Origin: CAZJRB01 sp964547995
GTDB lineage: Bacteria > Planctomycetota > Planctomycetia > Pirellulales > Thermoguttaceae
DNA: 64,000 nt
Assembly: GCA_964547995.1 (NCBI GenBank)
Contig: CAZJRB010000005.1
Location: forward strand, 1-64,000
Reading direction: 5' to 3'
In this document: positions 8,801-16,801 of the stretch, piece after piece
Layout: every line of letters begins with the position of its first letter
How positions within the stretch are numbered: position 1 is the first letter of the stretch
The notes under the pieces: model-generated
Told to the model about the DNA's origin: nothing
Seen by the model: only the letters and a program-made list of their open reading frames with translations
Database searches by the model: none
Made by a program: the position numbers and the translations under genes

Positions 8801-9503
8801 GAAAGGACCAAAACCAACCCCGGAACCGAACCCCCAGCCGGAACCACCGCCCGAGCCAAAACCGAAACCCCAACCAAAACCCGAGCCCAAGCTGACCGGC
8901 CCGATCGACCTGATCAAGTTGATCGATCCGGTCAAACACGCCATCAGCGGTTCTTGGAAGGCAACGGAAACGAGCATTATTTCGCCGGATGACAAACAGG
9001 GGATCCTCGTGCCGCCCTTGAAGCCGCCGGCCAACTACGACCTGGCGGTCGATTTCACCTATCCTTCGGCAGTCGATTCCGCAAACATCATCCTTCCCGT
9101 CGGCCGCCGCCAGGTCATGCTCGTCATCAACGGCTGGACGGCCAAGTACAGCGGACTGCATACCGTAGACGGAAAAGGCGTCAACGACAACCCAACCAAG
9201 GTCGAGGGCCCCTTGTCGAAGACCGGGCAGCGAAACTCGCTCCGAGTCAAGGTTCGATCCAGCGAGGGCAACGCCACGATCACGGCCGATCTGAACGGCC
9301 GCCGCATCGTCTCGTGGCAGGGCAAGGAGTCGGCTCTTGCACCGTATTGGAAGGTTCCCTCAGGCGTCATCGGCTTGGGGCACATCAGTTCCCCGATCCA
9401 ATTCCATTCGGCCGTCCTACAGCCTCCTGCCGCCGCCGGCACCGCAACAACCCGACCGAAAAGCCGGCCGGCGGCCAACCCGACCCCGAAGAGCGTGGAA
9501 TGA
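5883..9503 (+). CDS. Exported 1206-aa LamG / lectin-like multidomain protein
   Basis: Order of parts: signal peptide (to about residue 49, AFA-Q); a helical region to about 350; a Pro/Lys linker (about 352-385); a LamG-like concanavalin domain (about 395-600, with FRFDGKDDYVDTG and a C-terminal GLLDDAVVFNRALS); a module beginning WIDLLASVDPEKDTVSG (about 630-815); a Gly-rich lectin-like module (about 817-970, GGNGGGEFES and AKPGYAVGGMNV); a second Pro-rich linker; and a second copy of the WIDLL-type module (about 998-1185). The middle module resembles a jacalin-type beta-prism found in planctomycete exported proteins, which is my recollection rather than a computed match. The whole suggests a carbohydrate-binding surface scaffold. 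The start could also be the ATG at 5937, which leaves a cleaner signal peptide. Confidence 0.7.
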   Translation: MIPLRRWKHPPIGVRSFGMLTAGVLPGARWLLLALVFCVFRFSAPAFAQESSSKKPIPSIADRQAVLKEIDEIYNLSKKRDPAEKLTMAGEMFGVANESSGKPTQHFVLLHQVMKLAEEGGDAVLMVRAIDTMARTFELDALETKGKMLKQFAAGVKNSERIESLVKASKPYVDQAMAEKQFDYALSIADAAYKATLYPPGKDLRKEMLDHRTQIQETCAKHKEIESKLADLTANPDDPDANLYFGRLFCFKRGDWRKGLPLLAKGSDFDLATLARRDLNEPPSEPVEQVKLADAWYDLANTRKDTQEKNALLLRSRDWYDKARKRATSTMLKLKTAKRLDETAKIRRPKPRTPAPRMPFDPKPKPKPKPAPKPEPKPAEPPAPKDPLEGAVVLLSFDKADIIQKGGKYAFKDLSGNAHDGVIHGGGGLLAGLAGEAFRFDGKDDYVDTGFSERLPNWTTAMWIAGTTDPAEAEKTKSYTIPCHLFGTMSLMWSHSHPTYRHSASISLEGKWYAAKFARPLPQRWYHWAATFDGKKLNAYTNGVLTTSVAAAGSPPVSTRPLLFGRGGRAEPGFFFEGLLDDAVVFNRALSPEEIKKLFDHGMAKKGLADLKEKPKPEEPEPQPERPAEWIDLLASVDPEKDTVSGVWTKIEGGGIKTSGHGRERLALAPPPAESYELSFQFVPEKEADVSPLLPVGNTRCHVVIAGWSGQVAGISSIDGKDASHNSTRKKPRQYEAGREYTVLSRVAVDGETAGISIFVDGRPHLHWEGESARLTSPKGWDIPDPKLIGLSTYDARIIFRDVKVRPFTPVKPRIGGAIIVGKPTKTRSAGGNGGGEFESTDPDGRPMLGICHRGAGAGFGGAIRPITPVFQTDHDAAHGGEIVVAKPGYAVGGMNVNAGKFVFGVQLVFMRLADGRLLPDDQYTSGWIGRQPSGPGQRLGGTGALVLGIYGRRGLAVDAIGLIVLGNESSAEKGPKPTPEPNPQPEPPPEPKPKPQPKPEPKLTGPIDLIKLIDPVKHAISGSWKATETSIISPDDKQGILVPPLKPPANYDLAVDFTYPSAVDSANIILPVGRRQVMLVINGWTAKYSGLHTVDGKGVNDNPTKVEGPLSKTGQRNSLRVKVRSSEGNATITADLNGRRIVSWQGKESALAPYWKVPSGVIGLGHISSPIQFHSAVLQPPAAAGTATTRPKSRPAANPTPKSVE

Positions 9504-9618
9504 GGCGGTCAAAAACCGGCGCAATACCCCGCCACTTGCAGGCGTCCGGCGATTGCACTACCATGGCGGGAGCGGACTTGATATTCCTTGCCAACCGTTC
9601 TATCCCGGGGAGGGTGCC

Positions 9619-9756
9619 ATGTTGGAGACATTTCTGATCGGGGGTGCTGTTGAAGGCGCGATTATCGGCGGGATCATCGGCGCCGCCGTCGGCCTGATCG
9701 TGGGTGTGGTCAAGCTCATCGCCAAGAAGCCGGGCGGCGACGACAAGAAGCAGTAG
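9619..9756 (+). CDS. 45-aa glycine-zipper membrane mini-protein
   Basis: MLETFLIGGAVEGAIIGGII begins a protein that is almost entirely one membrane helix with small-xxx-small (Gly/Ala) spacing, followed by a basic tail (KKPGGDDKKQ). A GGGGAGGG ribosome-binding site stands five bases before the ATG. It sits 67 bp before the transporter gene and may be cotranscribed with it. Glycine-zipper mini-proteins can oligomerise in or span membranes; the function here is unknown. The upstream in-frame extension overlaps the end of the preceding gene and has no signal, so the short form is preferred. Confidence 0.65.
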   Translation: MLETFLIGGAVEGAIIGGIIGAAVGLIVGVVKLIAKKPGGDDKKQ

Positions 9757-9823
9757 CCGGCAAAAACGCGTGATCCATCCTTTCGAGAACGCCCGATCCT
9801 CAACATAGGAGAGCAGCAAAGCC

Positions 9824-10981
9824 ATGACCCAAGCCATGATTCTCGGCGGCGTTTATGTACTTTTGGGAGCCATCTGCGGCGGCTCGTTCGGTCTGCCGAG
9901 CAAGTACGCCAAGGAAGACACGCCGTGGGAAGTCCTCTGGGGGCCGTTTTTCCTGTTCGTCACGATCCTGATTCCGTGTACGGTTGCCCCGCTGGTCGTC
10001 AACGACCTGGTCGGGATCTATGCCGCCGTTGACCTCCGGGCGGTGATCATTCCGACGCTGATTTTCGGCTTCCTCTGGGGGCTCGGATCGATGACGCTCG
10101 GCATGAGCTTCGCGTTCATCGGTCTGTCGCTGGCGTACGCCCTGAACTACGGTGCGCAGATCATGTTCGGCTCGCTGATCCCGATGGCGATTTTCGACTA
10201 CAAGGAGTTTTTCACCCCGCACGGCGGCGTGATCCTCGCCGGAATCGGCGTATGCCTGATCGGAGTTATTGTTTCGGGACGTGCGGGCATCTTGAAAGAC
10301 CGAAGCCTTGCGAAGGACGATCCGCCCGGCGAGACGGGGGCGTCCGACTCGGCAATCAAGAAGCCGAAAATGCTCATAGGGCTGCTCATCGCGGTTGTCT
10401 CCGGCATTCTCTGTGCGTGTTATGCCGTGGCATCCGGGTATGCCGGTCCGATCGACGAGGTGGCAAGAGAGGGCGACCTGAATTCGAAGTGGCGAGCCGC
10501 CTGGGCCATTACCGCGTTGATCCTCTGGGGCGGCGCCGTGTCGGCCTGTGGCTATTGTGTCATCCAACTAACGCGAAACAAGACGTGGGGGCATCTCGCG
10601 AAACCCGGGATCGGCTTCATCATTCTGCTGGCCGTCGCGATGGCCGTTCTGCACGATGCGGCCATCTTCTTCTTCGGGCTCGGATGGATCAACCTGGGCG
10701 ATCTGGGGGTATCGGTCGGATATCCGGCCTTCATGTCGTTCGCAATCATCGTTGGCAACTTCCACGGTTTTCGCACCGGCGAGTGGAAAGGGGCAAGCCG
10801 GCAAAGCGTCGGGTGGCTCGTCGCCGGAATCGTCTTGCTGATCGTCGGCGTCTGTATTCTCGCTGCCGGAAAATCCATGAAGCCGACGAAGGAAGAGCTG
10901 CCCGAGGAACCCGTTGCTGTGCGAGGAAGCTTACAGGAGATTCAACATGACATTCCGATATGCTCTCGTTTTGCTGTGTAG
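9824..10981 (+). CDS. RhaT-like sugar/proton symporter
   Basis: 385 aa with about ten membrane helices in the pattern of the L-rhamnose/proton symporter RhaT (drug/metabolite transporter superfamily). The opening GGVYVLLGAICGGSFGLPSKY and the LWGLGSMTLGMSFAFIGLSLAYALNYG segment are characteristic. RhaT imports rhamnose with a proton; the true substrate here could be another deoxyhexose. An alpha-L-fucosidase gene 3.5 kb downstream makes fucose or rhamnose plausible but does not prove it. The C-terminal 11 codons overlap the start of the next gene by 35 bp, which implies translational coupling. Confidence 0.8.
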   Translation: MTQAMILGGVYVLLGAICGGSFGLPSKYAKEDTPWEVLWGPFFLFVTILIPCTVAPLVVNDLVGIYAAVDLRAVIIPTLIFGFLWGLGSMTLGMSFAFIGLSLAYALNYGAQIMFGSLIPMAIFDYKEFFTPHGGVILAGIGVCLIGVIVSGRAGILKDRSLAKDDPPGETGASDSAIKKPKMLIGLLIAVVSGILCACYAVASGYAGPIDEVAREGDLNSKWRAAWAITALILWGGAVSACGYCVIQLTRNKTWGHLAKPGIGFIILLAVAMAVLHDAAIFFFGLGWINLGDLGVSVGYPAFMSFAIIVGNFHGFRTGEWKGASRQSVGWLVAGIVLLIVGVCILAAGKSMKPTKEELPEEPVAVRGSLQEIQHDIPICSRFAV

Positions 10982-12560
10982 TTGCAGCGTTTTTCTGTCG
11001 AATCCGTTGACCCATGCCGCTGCGAAGAAGAAAGGCGGCATGAAGCAGACCAAACGCGTCGGCCAGGGACAGATCCAACCGACCATCGACGGCAATCCCG
11101 AGAAGACGGTCGCCGCTTGTGAAAAAATGCTTGCGCAGGACCCCGAGCATCTCGAATCGCTCTACAACCTGGCCGTGGCGTCCGGGCAGCTTGGCGATAC
11201 CAACAAGGCGATGGAGTGTGTGAAACGGGCCGTCGCCGCGGGGTTGCCTTTCGGGCGGTTTCTGGCCGGGCCGCGCCGGTTGTTGAAGCCGCTGGTCGAA
11301 TCGCCCGAGTTCGTCGAGTTTGCCGAAAAACACCCGGTCGAGCTGCTCCACGGGCCGATGCTCGGGTGCGTGACCGACCGCGGCGCGAAGTTCTGGGTCC
11401 GCACCGTCCATGAAACGCCCATTCAAGTCGTCGTCAGCGCGTCGAAGGGCCTTGCGTCGCCGATCAAGTCGCAATCGGTTACTACCGCCGCCGACCTCGA
11501 CTACACGGCCGTCGCTTCGGTCGCAGGGCTCAAGGCCGACACGGTCTATTACTACGACGTGCTGGTGGACGGGAAGTCGACACAGGGCCCCGAGCACCCC
11601 TCGTTCCGCACGTTCCCGCCGCCCGGCGGCAAGGCGGAATTCTCGGTCGGTTTCGGCGGCGGGGCCGGGTTCACGCCGAAGCACGAGCGGATGTGGGACA
11701 CGATCGCCGCGCACAAGCTGCTCGCGTTCCTGTTCCTCGGCGACAACGTCTACATCGACAACCCGAAGCGGCCCGACATGCAGCACTACACGTACTACCG
11801 CCGGCAGTCGCGGCCGGAATACCGCCGGTTCATCGCCCGGTCGCCGCTTTATGCCATCTGGGACGACCACGACTTCGGCACCAACGATTGCTTTGTGACG
11901 TCGAAGATCGACGACCCCGAGTGGAAGATCCCCGTCTGGAAGGTCTATAAGAACAACTGGAACAACCCGGCCTACGGCGGCGGCCGGGAAAACCCGGGGT
12001 GCTATTTCAAGTTCGCCATCGGCGACGTCGATTTTTTCATGCTCGACGGGCGCTACTACCGCACCAACCCGAAGATGCGAGAGCCGACCATGCTCGGGCC
12101 GGTGCAGAAGCGGTGGCTGTTGGACGGACTGAAGAAGTCGAAAGCCACGTTCAAGGTCTTGGCGTCGCCGGTGCCTTGGGTGCTCAATGCGAAGGGCAAC
12201 AGCCTCGACACGTGGCGGGGGTTTGCCGACGAGCGCGAGGAGATATTTTCGTTTCTCGAAGAGAACAAGATCGGCGGCGTGATTCTCCTTTCGGCCGACC
12301 GCCACCGCAGCGACGTCTGGCGAATCGACCGCGAGAAGGGCTACCCTCTGTTCGAGTTCGAAAGCTCGCGGCTGACGAACATCCACACCCACGGCCCCCA
12401 GCCCGGCTGCCTGTTCAGCTACAACGCCAAGTGCTCGTTCGGCCAGCTCACGTTCGACACGACCAAGTCTGACCCGGCCGTAACCTACCGGATCTACAAC
12501 ATCGACGACGAGCTGATCCACACGTTCACGGTGAAAAAGAGCCAGTTGACGCACAAGTAG
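10947..12560 (+). CDS. TPR-containing PhoD-like metallophosphatase, exported
   Basis: 537 aa. The signal peptide is about residues 1-25. A short TPR-like region follows (about 40-95, EHLESLYNLAVASGQLGDTNKAMECVKRA with variation), then a PhoD N-terminal fibronectin-like domain (about 130-220). The catalytic metallophosphatase domain has FLGDNVYID, AIWDDHDFG and LLSADRHRSD, which carry the metal-ligand Asp, Asn and His residues. PhoD enzymes are secreted phosphodiesterase/monoesterases that usually bind iron and calcium. The start at 10947 has an AGGAGA site and overlaps the transporter gene by 35 bp. Target could be phosphate esters released outside the cell. The TPR front is unusual for PhoD. 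Confidence 0.8.
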   Translation: MTFRYALVLLCSCSVFLSNPLTHAAAKKKGGMKQTKRVGQGQIQPTIDGNPEKTVAACEKMLAQDPEHLESLYNLAVASGQLGDTNKAMECVKRAVAAGLPFGRFLAGPRRLLKPLVESPEFVEFAEKHPVELLHGPMLGCVTDRGAKFWVRTVHETPIQVVVSASKGLASPIKSQSVTTAADLDYTAVASVAGLKADTVYYYDVLVDGKSTQGPEHPSFRTFPPPGGKAEFSVGFGGGAGFTPKHERMWDTIAAHKLLAFLFLGDNVYIDNPKRPDMQHYTYYRRQSRPEYRRFIARSPLYAIWDDHDFGTNDCFVTSKIDDPEWKIPVWKVYKNNWNNPAYGGGRENPGCYFKFAIGDVDFFMLDGRYYRTNPKMREPTMLGPVQKRWLLDGLKKSKATFKVLASPVPWVLNAKGNSLDTWRGFADEREEIFSFLEENKIGGVILLSADRHRSDVWRIDREKGYPLFEFESSRLTNIHTHGPQPGCLFSYNAKCSFGQLTFDTTKSDPAVTYRIYNIDDELIHTFTVKKSQLTHK

Positions 12561-12690
12561 CCGTTTGCGGTTCAGCCGTCTCGCCAGCAGCCGCTCAGAA
12601 GTAAGGGGCGGCCGGTAAATAACTTGCCGATTTGTCACGCCACGGCTCCGGATGTTGGAGTGTTGGAATGATGGAGTGTTGGAATAACGG

Positions 12691-12777
12691 CATAAAGCCG
12701 CGACCGTTGGTCGCGCCCCGCGTTACTAAGAGCCGTTCCAAGCGTCGCTCGGCGCGACCAACGGTCGCGGCTTTATG
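12691..12777. repeat. TAAAGCCGCGACCG inverted-repeat element, copy A
   Basis: Left arm CATAAAGCCGCGACCGTTGG and right arm CCAACGGTCGCGGCTTTATG are perfect inverted copies around a 40-odd base loop. Members of this family lie at 16845, 17624, 23232, 31131, 54445 and 60420. Just before it (about 12655-12690) is a short imperfect tandem TTGGAGTGTTGGAATGATGG. Confidence 0.8.
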
Positions 12778-12866
12778 GAGGTCGGGAATCGCCGAACTTA
12801 CTGACGCCGTCGAATCCGTATGGACGCGGGGTGGACTCGGCGGCGGCCATGTTGTTATACTGGGCC

Positions 12867-12982
12867 GTGTCGGAAAATCCGCACGACCGCCTTCCTGGGC
12901 CGTCGTCATTGAAGAAACCCGGCTTCCCGACGGCCTTGGAAGGCCATCGTACAACGCATCCGGATGTCTTTTCCGACAAAGC
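12867..12982. repeat. MITE-like element, ~115 bp, GTCGGAAAA variant
   Basis: Ends GTGTCGGAAAATCCG and CTTTTCCGACAAAG flank two palindromic arms, the right one being GACGGCCTTGGAAGGCCATC followed by GTACAAC. It is the long form of the family seen at 45363 and 51718, and it lies 80 bp upstream of the gene at 13064. Confidence 0.75.
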
Positions 12983-13063
12983 TCAGCGGCCCGTTGAAGA
13001 ACAACCCGGGAGAATGAAACGGGACACGTTTTTTCGCCTCGAAACGACAGAAGGTGGGGATCC

Positions 13064-14314
13064 ATGTCGAAGAAGACCGCCGCCAGACAACCTGCTGCCG
13101 ACCCCAAACTCGAGCTGATCGCCTCGCCGCATTTTACAAGGTGGCTTGCCGAACAGAAGATAAGCCTGGCGTTCACCACGTATCAGGCGAGCAAGCTGTT
13201 TTTGCTCGGCCTCCGGCCGGGGGGCCAGATCTCGGGCTTCGAGCGGACCTTCAGCCGCTGCATGGGACTCTGGTGCGACGGGCAGACCCTCTGGATGAGT
13301 TCGCGGTACCAGATGTGGCGGTTGGAGAACATGCTGCTGTCCGGCCAGGCGGCCGACGGGTACGACCGGCTGTACGTGCCGCAGGTCGGCTACACCACCG
13401 GCCACATCGACGTTCACGACGTGGCTGTCGACGCCGACGGCCGCGTGATCTTCGTCAACACGCTGTTCGGCTGCCTGGCCACGGTCGACGAGCGGTACAG
13501 TTTCACGCCGCTGTGGCGTCCTCCCTTTTTGAGCAAGCTGGCCGGGGAGGACCGCTGCCACCTCAACGGCCTGGCGATGGAAAACGGGCGGCCGCGGTAC
13601 GTGACCGCTTGCAGCCAGTCGGACGTGGTGGACGGATGGCGGGACCACCGGGCCGACGGCGGGTGCGTGATCGACGTAACGTCGGGCGAGGTGGTGGCGG
13701 AGGGCCTCTCCATGCCCCACTCGCCGCGGATGTCGGGCAATCGGCTGTGGATGCTCGATTCCGGGTCGGGGTTTTTCGGTTACGTGGATCTGAAGCGGGG
13801 TAAGTTCGAGCCGGTAACGTTCTGCCCCGGATACGCCCGCGGGTTGACCTTTTACGGTGATTATGCCGTCGTCGGAATCTCAAAATGCCGCAGGGAACGG
13901 ACCTTTCACGGCCTGGCGCTGGACAACAATCTCGACGAACGCAAGGCGGTCGCCCGGTGCGGAATCGAGATCATCGACCTGCGGTCCGGCGACATCGTAC
14001 ACTGGCTGCGGGTGGAAGGGGTCATCGAAGAGCTGTACGACGTCGTCGTGCTGCCCGGCGCGGTCCGGCCGAAGGCCCTGGGGCTGAAGACCAACGAGAT
14101 TTCCGAGCAGGTATGGCTCAAGGAAGACGGCCGGCCGACGCGATGGACGGCCCACGACCGGGAAACCGATTCGCAACGCGCAGAGAAACCTTCCGGAACC
14201 GCGGCCGCACGCAGCGCCAAATCCTCCAAGAAGGCGTCCAAACGCAGCACCAAGTCTCCCAAGAAGGCGTCCAAACGCGGCGCCAAATCAAAGCGGCCCC
14301 GCAAAAAGCGTTAG
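13064..14314 (+). CDS. TIGR03032 (DUF4915) family protein with Lys-rich tail
   Basis: 416 aa, no signal peptide. The core (about residues 15-350) matches the TIGR03032 family: FTTYQASKLFLLGL near the start, FSRCMGLW, the HIDVHDVAVD turn, CHLNGLAM, the SGEVVAEGLSMPHSPRM segment and the GNRLWMLDSGSG motif, all of which suggest a propeller-like fold. Members are often found with tetratricopeptide or sulfotransferase proteins, but the role is unknown. Residues about 376-416 form a lysine/serine repeat (SKKASKR repeated, ending RPRKKR) like a histone H1 tail, which would bind DNA, RNA or acidic polymers. The start has AAGGTGGGG six bases upstream. Confidence 0.75.
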   Translation: MSKKTAARQPAADPKLELIASPHFTRWLAEQKISLAFTTYQASKLFLLGLRPGGQISGFERTFSRCMGLWCDGQTLWMSSRYQMWRLENMLLSGQAADGYDRLYVPQVGYTTGHIDVHDVAVDADGRVIFVNTLFGCLATVDERYSFTPLWRPPFLSKLAGEDRCHLNGLAMENGRPRYVTACSQSDVVDGWRDHRADGGCVIDVTSGEVVAEGLSMPHSPRMSGNRLWMLDSGSGFFGYVDLKRGKFEPVTFCPGYARGLTFYGDYAVVGISKCRRERTFHGLALDNNLDERKAVARCGIEIIDLRSGDIVHWLRVEGVIEELYDVVVLPGAVRPKALGLKTNEISEQVWLKEDGRPTRWTAHDRETDSQRAEKPSGTAAARSAKSSKKASKRSTKSPKKASKRGAKSKRPRKKR

Positions 14315-14496
14315 GTACTGTGCTGTGTAATGTTCAGCGGCGGGCAAGCCCGCCCGCTAAACGGCCCTCGCCCTCGGGGCTGTCCAGGCAAACCAACTGA
14401 CGCTATACTGCTTATGTGACTCCTTGAGGAACAAAGGGGTTACACATACTCCCATGGCGGGCAATCGAAAGCAGACACCTCAAAAGGAGGAAAATC

Positions 14497-16701
14497 ATGC
14501 GTCTATCTTGGACCGGACTTGCGGCCCTGGCGGGCCTTGTTCTCGCGGGAATCGTGCCGAGCGCGCCTTTGGCGGCGGAGCCGTCACCGGGCAGATTCGT
14601 CCTCTGGTACAACGCACCCGCAAAGAACTGGGAGAAAGAGGCTCTGCCGATCGGAAACGGCCGGCTCGGCGGGATGGTCTTCGGCGGCGTCGAAAAGGAA
14701 CAGATCCAACTCAACGAAGACAGCATGTGGACCGGCGACGAAAACCCCTCGGGCAGCTACGGCTCGATGGGCGGGTACCAGACCCTCGGCAACCTGTTCA
14801 TCGAGCTGGCGGGGCAGGGCGACCCCAAAGACTACCGGCGGGAACTCAACATCCGCGAGGCCGTCGCAGGCGTCGAATACTCGGCCGGCGGGGTCAAGTA
14901 CAAGCGTGAGTATTTTTCGAGCTATCCCGACCAGGTCCTGGTCGCCCGGCTCACGGCCGACAAGCCCGGCAGCTACACCGGCAAGATCATTTTGACCGAC
15001 GCCCACGACGCGAAGATCACCGCCGAGAAAGACAAGATCACCGCGTCCGGCAAGCTGGGCAACGGGCTCCAATACGAAACCCAGGTGCTCGTCCTCAACC
15101 AGGGCGGCAGCGTCAAGGCCGCCGGCAGCGAGATCACGTTCGACAAGGCCGACAGCCTGACCATCCTGCTGGCCGCCGACACCGATTATCTCGGCAACTA
15201 CAAGAAAGGTTGGCGGCAGCAACATCCCCATGAAATGCTCAACAAGCAACTCGCGGCCGCCGCCGGCAAGTCGTACGACGCGCTAAGGGCGGCCCATGTG
15301 AAAGATCACCAGAGCCTGTTCAACCGCGTCGACCTCGACACCGGAAAAACCGACCCGGAAATCGCGTTGCTGCCCACCAACGAGCGCCTCGCCGCGTACA
15401 AGGGCGGCGCCAAGGACCCCGAGCTGGAAAGCCTGTTCTTCCAGTACGGCCGCTATCTGTTGATCGGCAGCTCCCGCCCGGGCTGCTTGCCGGCCAATTT
15501 GCAGGGCATCTGGAACCAAACCAACAAGGCCCCGTGGCACAGCGACTATCACACGAACATCAACATCCAGATGAACTACTGGCCGGCCGAGCAGACAAAC
15601 CTGGCCGAGTGCCACGAACCGTTGATCGACATGATCGAGCAGCTCCGCGAGCCCAGCCGCAAGGCCACCCTGGCCGACAAGGAGTTCGGCGACGTCCGCG
15701 GGTGGACCGTCCGCACGTCACACAACATCTTCGGCGGACACGGCTGGCGGTGGAACAAGCCGGGAAGCGCCTGGTACTGCCAACACCTTTGGGAACACTA
15801 CGCCTTCGGCCGCGACAAGGAGTATCTCAAGAACCGCGCGTACCCGATCCTCAAGGAGATCTGCGAGTTCTGGGAAGACGCCCTGAAGGAAGGCCCCGGC
15901 GGAAAGCTGGTCGTCGAGAAGGGCTGGTCGCCCGAGCACGGGCCGACCGAGGACGGCTGTTCCTACGACCAGGAAATCGTCTGGGACATGTTCAGCAACT
16001 ACATCGACGCGGCCGACGCCCTGGGCATCGACAAGGCCTACCGCGACAAAGTGGCCGGGCTCCGCGATAAGCTGCTGGTCCCCAAAATCGGCAAGTGGGG
16101 CCAGTTGCAGGAATGGGTCGAGGACCGCGACAACCCGAACGACCACCACCGCCACGTCTCGCACCTGTTCGGCCTGCACCCCGGGCGCCAGATCTCGCCG
16201 GTGGCCACGCCCAAGCTGGCCGCGGCCGCCAAGGTCTCGCTCAACGCACGCGGCGACGGCGGCACCGGATGGAGCAAGGCCTGGAAGATCAACTTCTGGG
16301 CACGCCTGCTCGACGGCGACCACGCCTACAAGATGCTGAGCGAGCAGCTCAAGCGCAACACGCTCACAAACCTTTGGGACACCCACCCGCCGTTCCAGAT
16401 CGACGGCAACTTCGGCGCGACCTCGGGCGTGGCCGAGATGCTCCTGCAGAGCCAGGCGGGCGAGATCCACTTGTTGCCGTCGTTGCCCAGCGCATGGCCC
16501 GACGGAAGCGTCACCGGGCTTTGCGCCCGCGGCGGCTTCGTGGTCGACATGGCGTGGAAAGACGGCAAGCTCACCTCGGCGGCGATTCGCAGCGCGGGCG
16601 GCAAAGCGTGCAAGGTCCGCTACGGCGAGAAGGCCGTCGAGCTAAACCTCAAACCTGACGAGACGGTGCGGCTCGACGGGAGTCTGTCGCAAGAAAAGTA
16701 G
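14497..16701 (+). CDS. Alpha-L-fucosidase, glycoside hydrolase family 95, exported
   Basis: 734 aa with a signal peptide (about 1-27, LAA-E). The N-terminal beta-sandwich begins FVLWYNAPAKNWEKEALPIG and contains the family mark GNGRLGGMVFGG. The (alpha/alpha)6 catalytic domain has HTNINIQMNYWPAEQTNL (two Asn that position the water), GWSPEHGP (probable general acid Glu) and HPPFQIDGNFGATSGVAEM (Asp of the C-terminal part). GH95 removes alpha-1,2-linked fucose, and some members act on galactose. The protein is a little shorter than the ~780-aa average but all active-site segments are present. A strong AAAGGAGGAAAATC precedes the ATG. The stop codon TAG at 16699 lies inside the repeat end AAAGTAGCAGGCACAC. 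Confidence 0.88.
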   Translation: MRLSWTGLAALAGLVLAGIVPSAPLAAEPSPGRFVLWYNAPAKNWEKEALPIGNGRLGGMVFGGVEKEQIQLNEDSMWTGDENPSGSYGSMGGYQTLGNLFIELAGQGDPKDYRRELNIREAVAGVEYSAGGVKYKREYFSSYPDQVLVARLTADKPGSYTGKIILTDAHDAKITAEKDKITASGKLGNGLQYETQVLVLNQGGSVKAAGSEITFDKADSLTILLAADTDYLGNYKKGWRQQHPHEMLNKQLAAAAGKSYDALRAAHVKDHQSLFNRVDLDTGKTDPEIALLPTNERLAAYKGGAKDPELESLFFQYGRYLLIGSSRPGCLPANLQGIWNQTNKAPWHSDYHTNINIQMNYWPAEQTNLAECHEPLIDMIEQLREPSRKATLADKEFGDVRGWTVRTSHNIFGGHGWRWNKPGSAWYCQHLWEHYAFGRDKEYLKNRAYPILKEICEFWEDALKEGPGGKLVVEKGWSPEHGPTEDGCSYDQEIVWDMFSNYIDAADALGIDKAYRDKVAGLRDKLLVPKIGKWGQLQEWVEDRDNPNDHHRHVSHLFGLHPGRQISPVATPKLAAAAKVSLNARGDGGTGWSKAWKINFWARLLDGDHAYKMLSEQLKRNTLTNLWDTHPPFQIDGNFGATSGVAEMLLQSQAGEIHLLPSLPSAWPDGSVTGLCARGGFVVDMAWKDGKLTSAAIRSAGGKACKVRYGEKAVELNLKPDETVRLDGSLSQEK

Positions 16702-16800
16702 CAGGCACACTTCTGCAGAGGAGAGCAAGGGGCAGAAGAGCAGGAAAGCAGGAGAGCAGGGGGGCAGGGGAGCAGGGGAGCAGGAAAAAAAGGAGGGGGC
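16695..16800. repeat. Repeat end plus purine-rich minisatellite
   Basis: AAAAGTAGCAGGCACAC (16695-16711) is one end of the repeat also found at 43943/44050 and 55969. It is followed by a degenerate run of GGAGCAGG-type units (about 16735-16785). Confidence 0.55.
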
Positions 16801-16801
16801 A

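Noticed and set aside
10746..12638. 630-aa open frame on the - strand opposite the transporter and phosphatase genes
   Set aside because: Shadow frame of high-GC coding sequence; the + strand has two recognisable families with signal, motifs and ribosome-binding sites.
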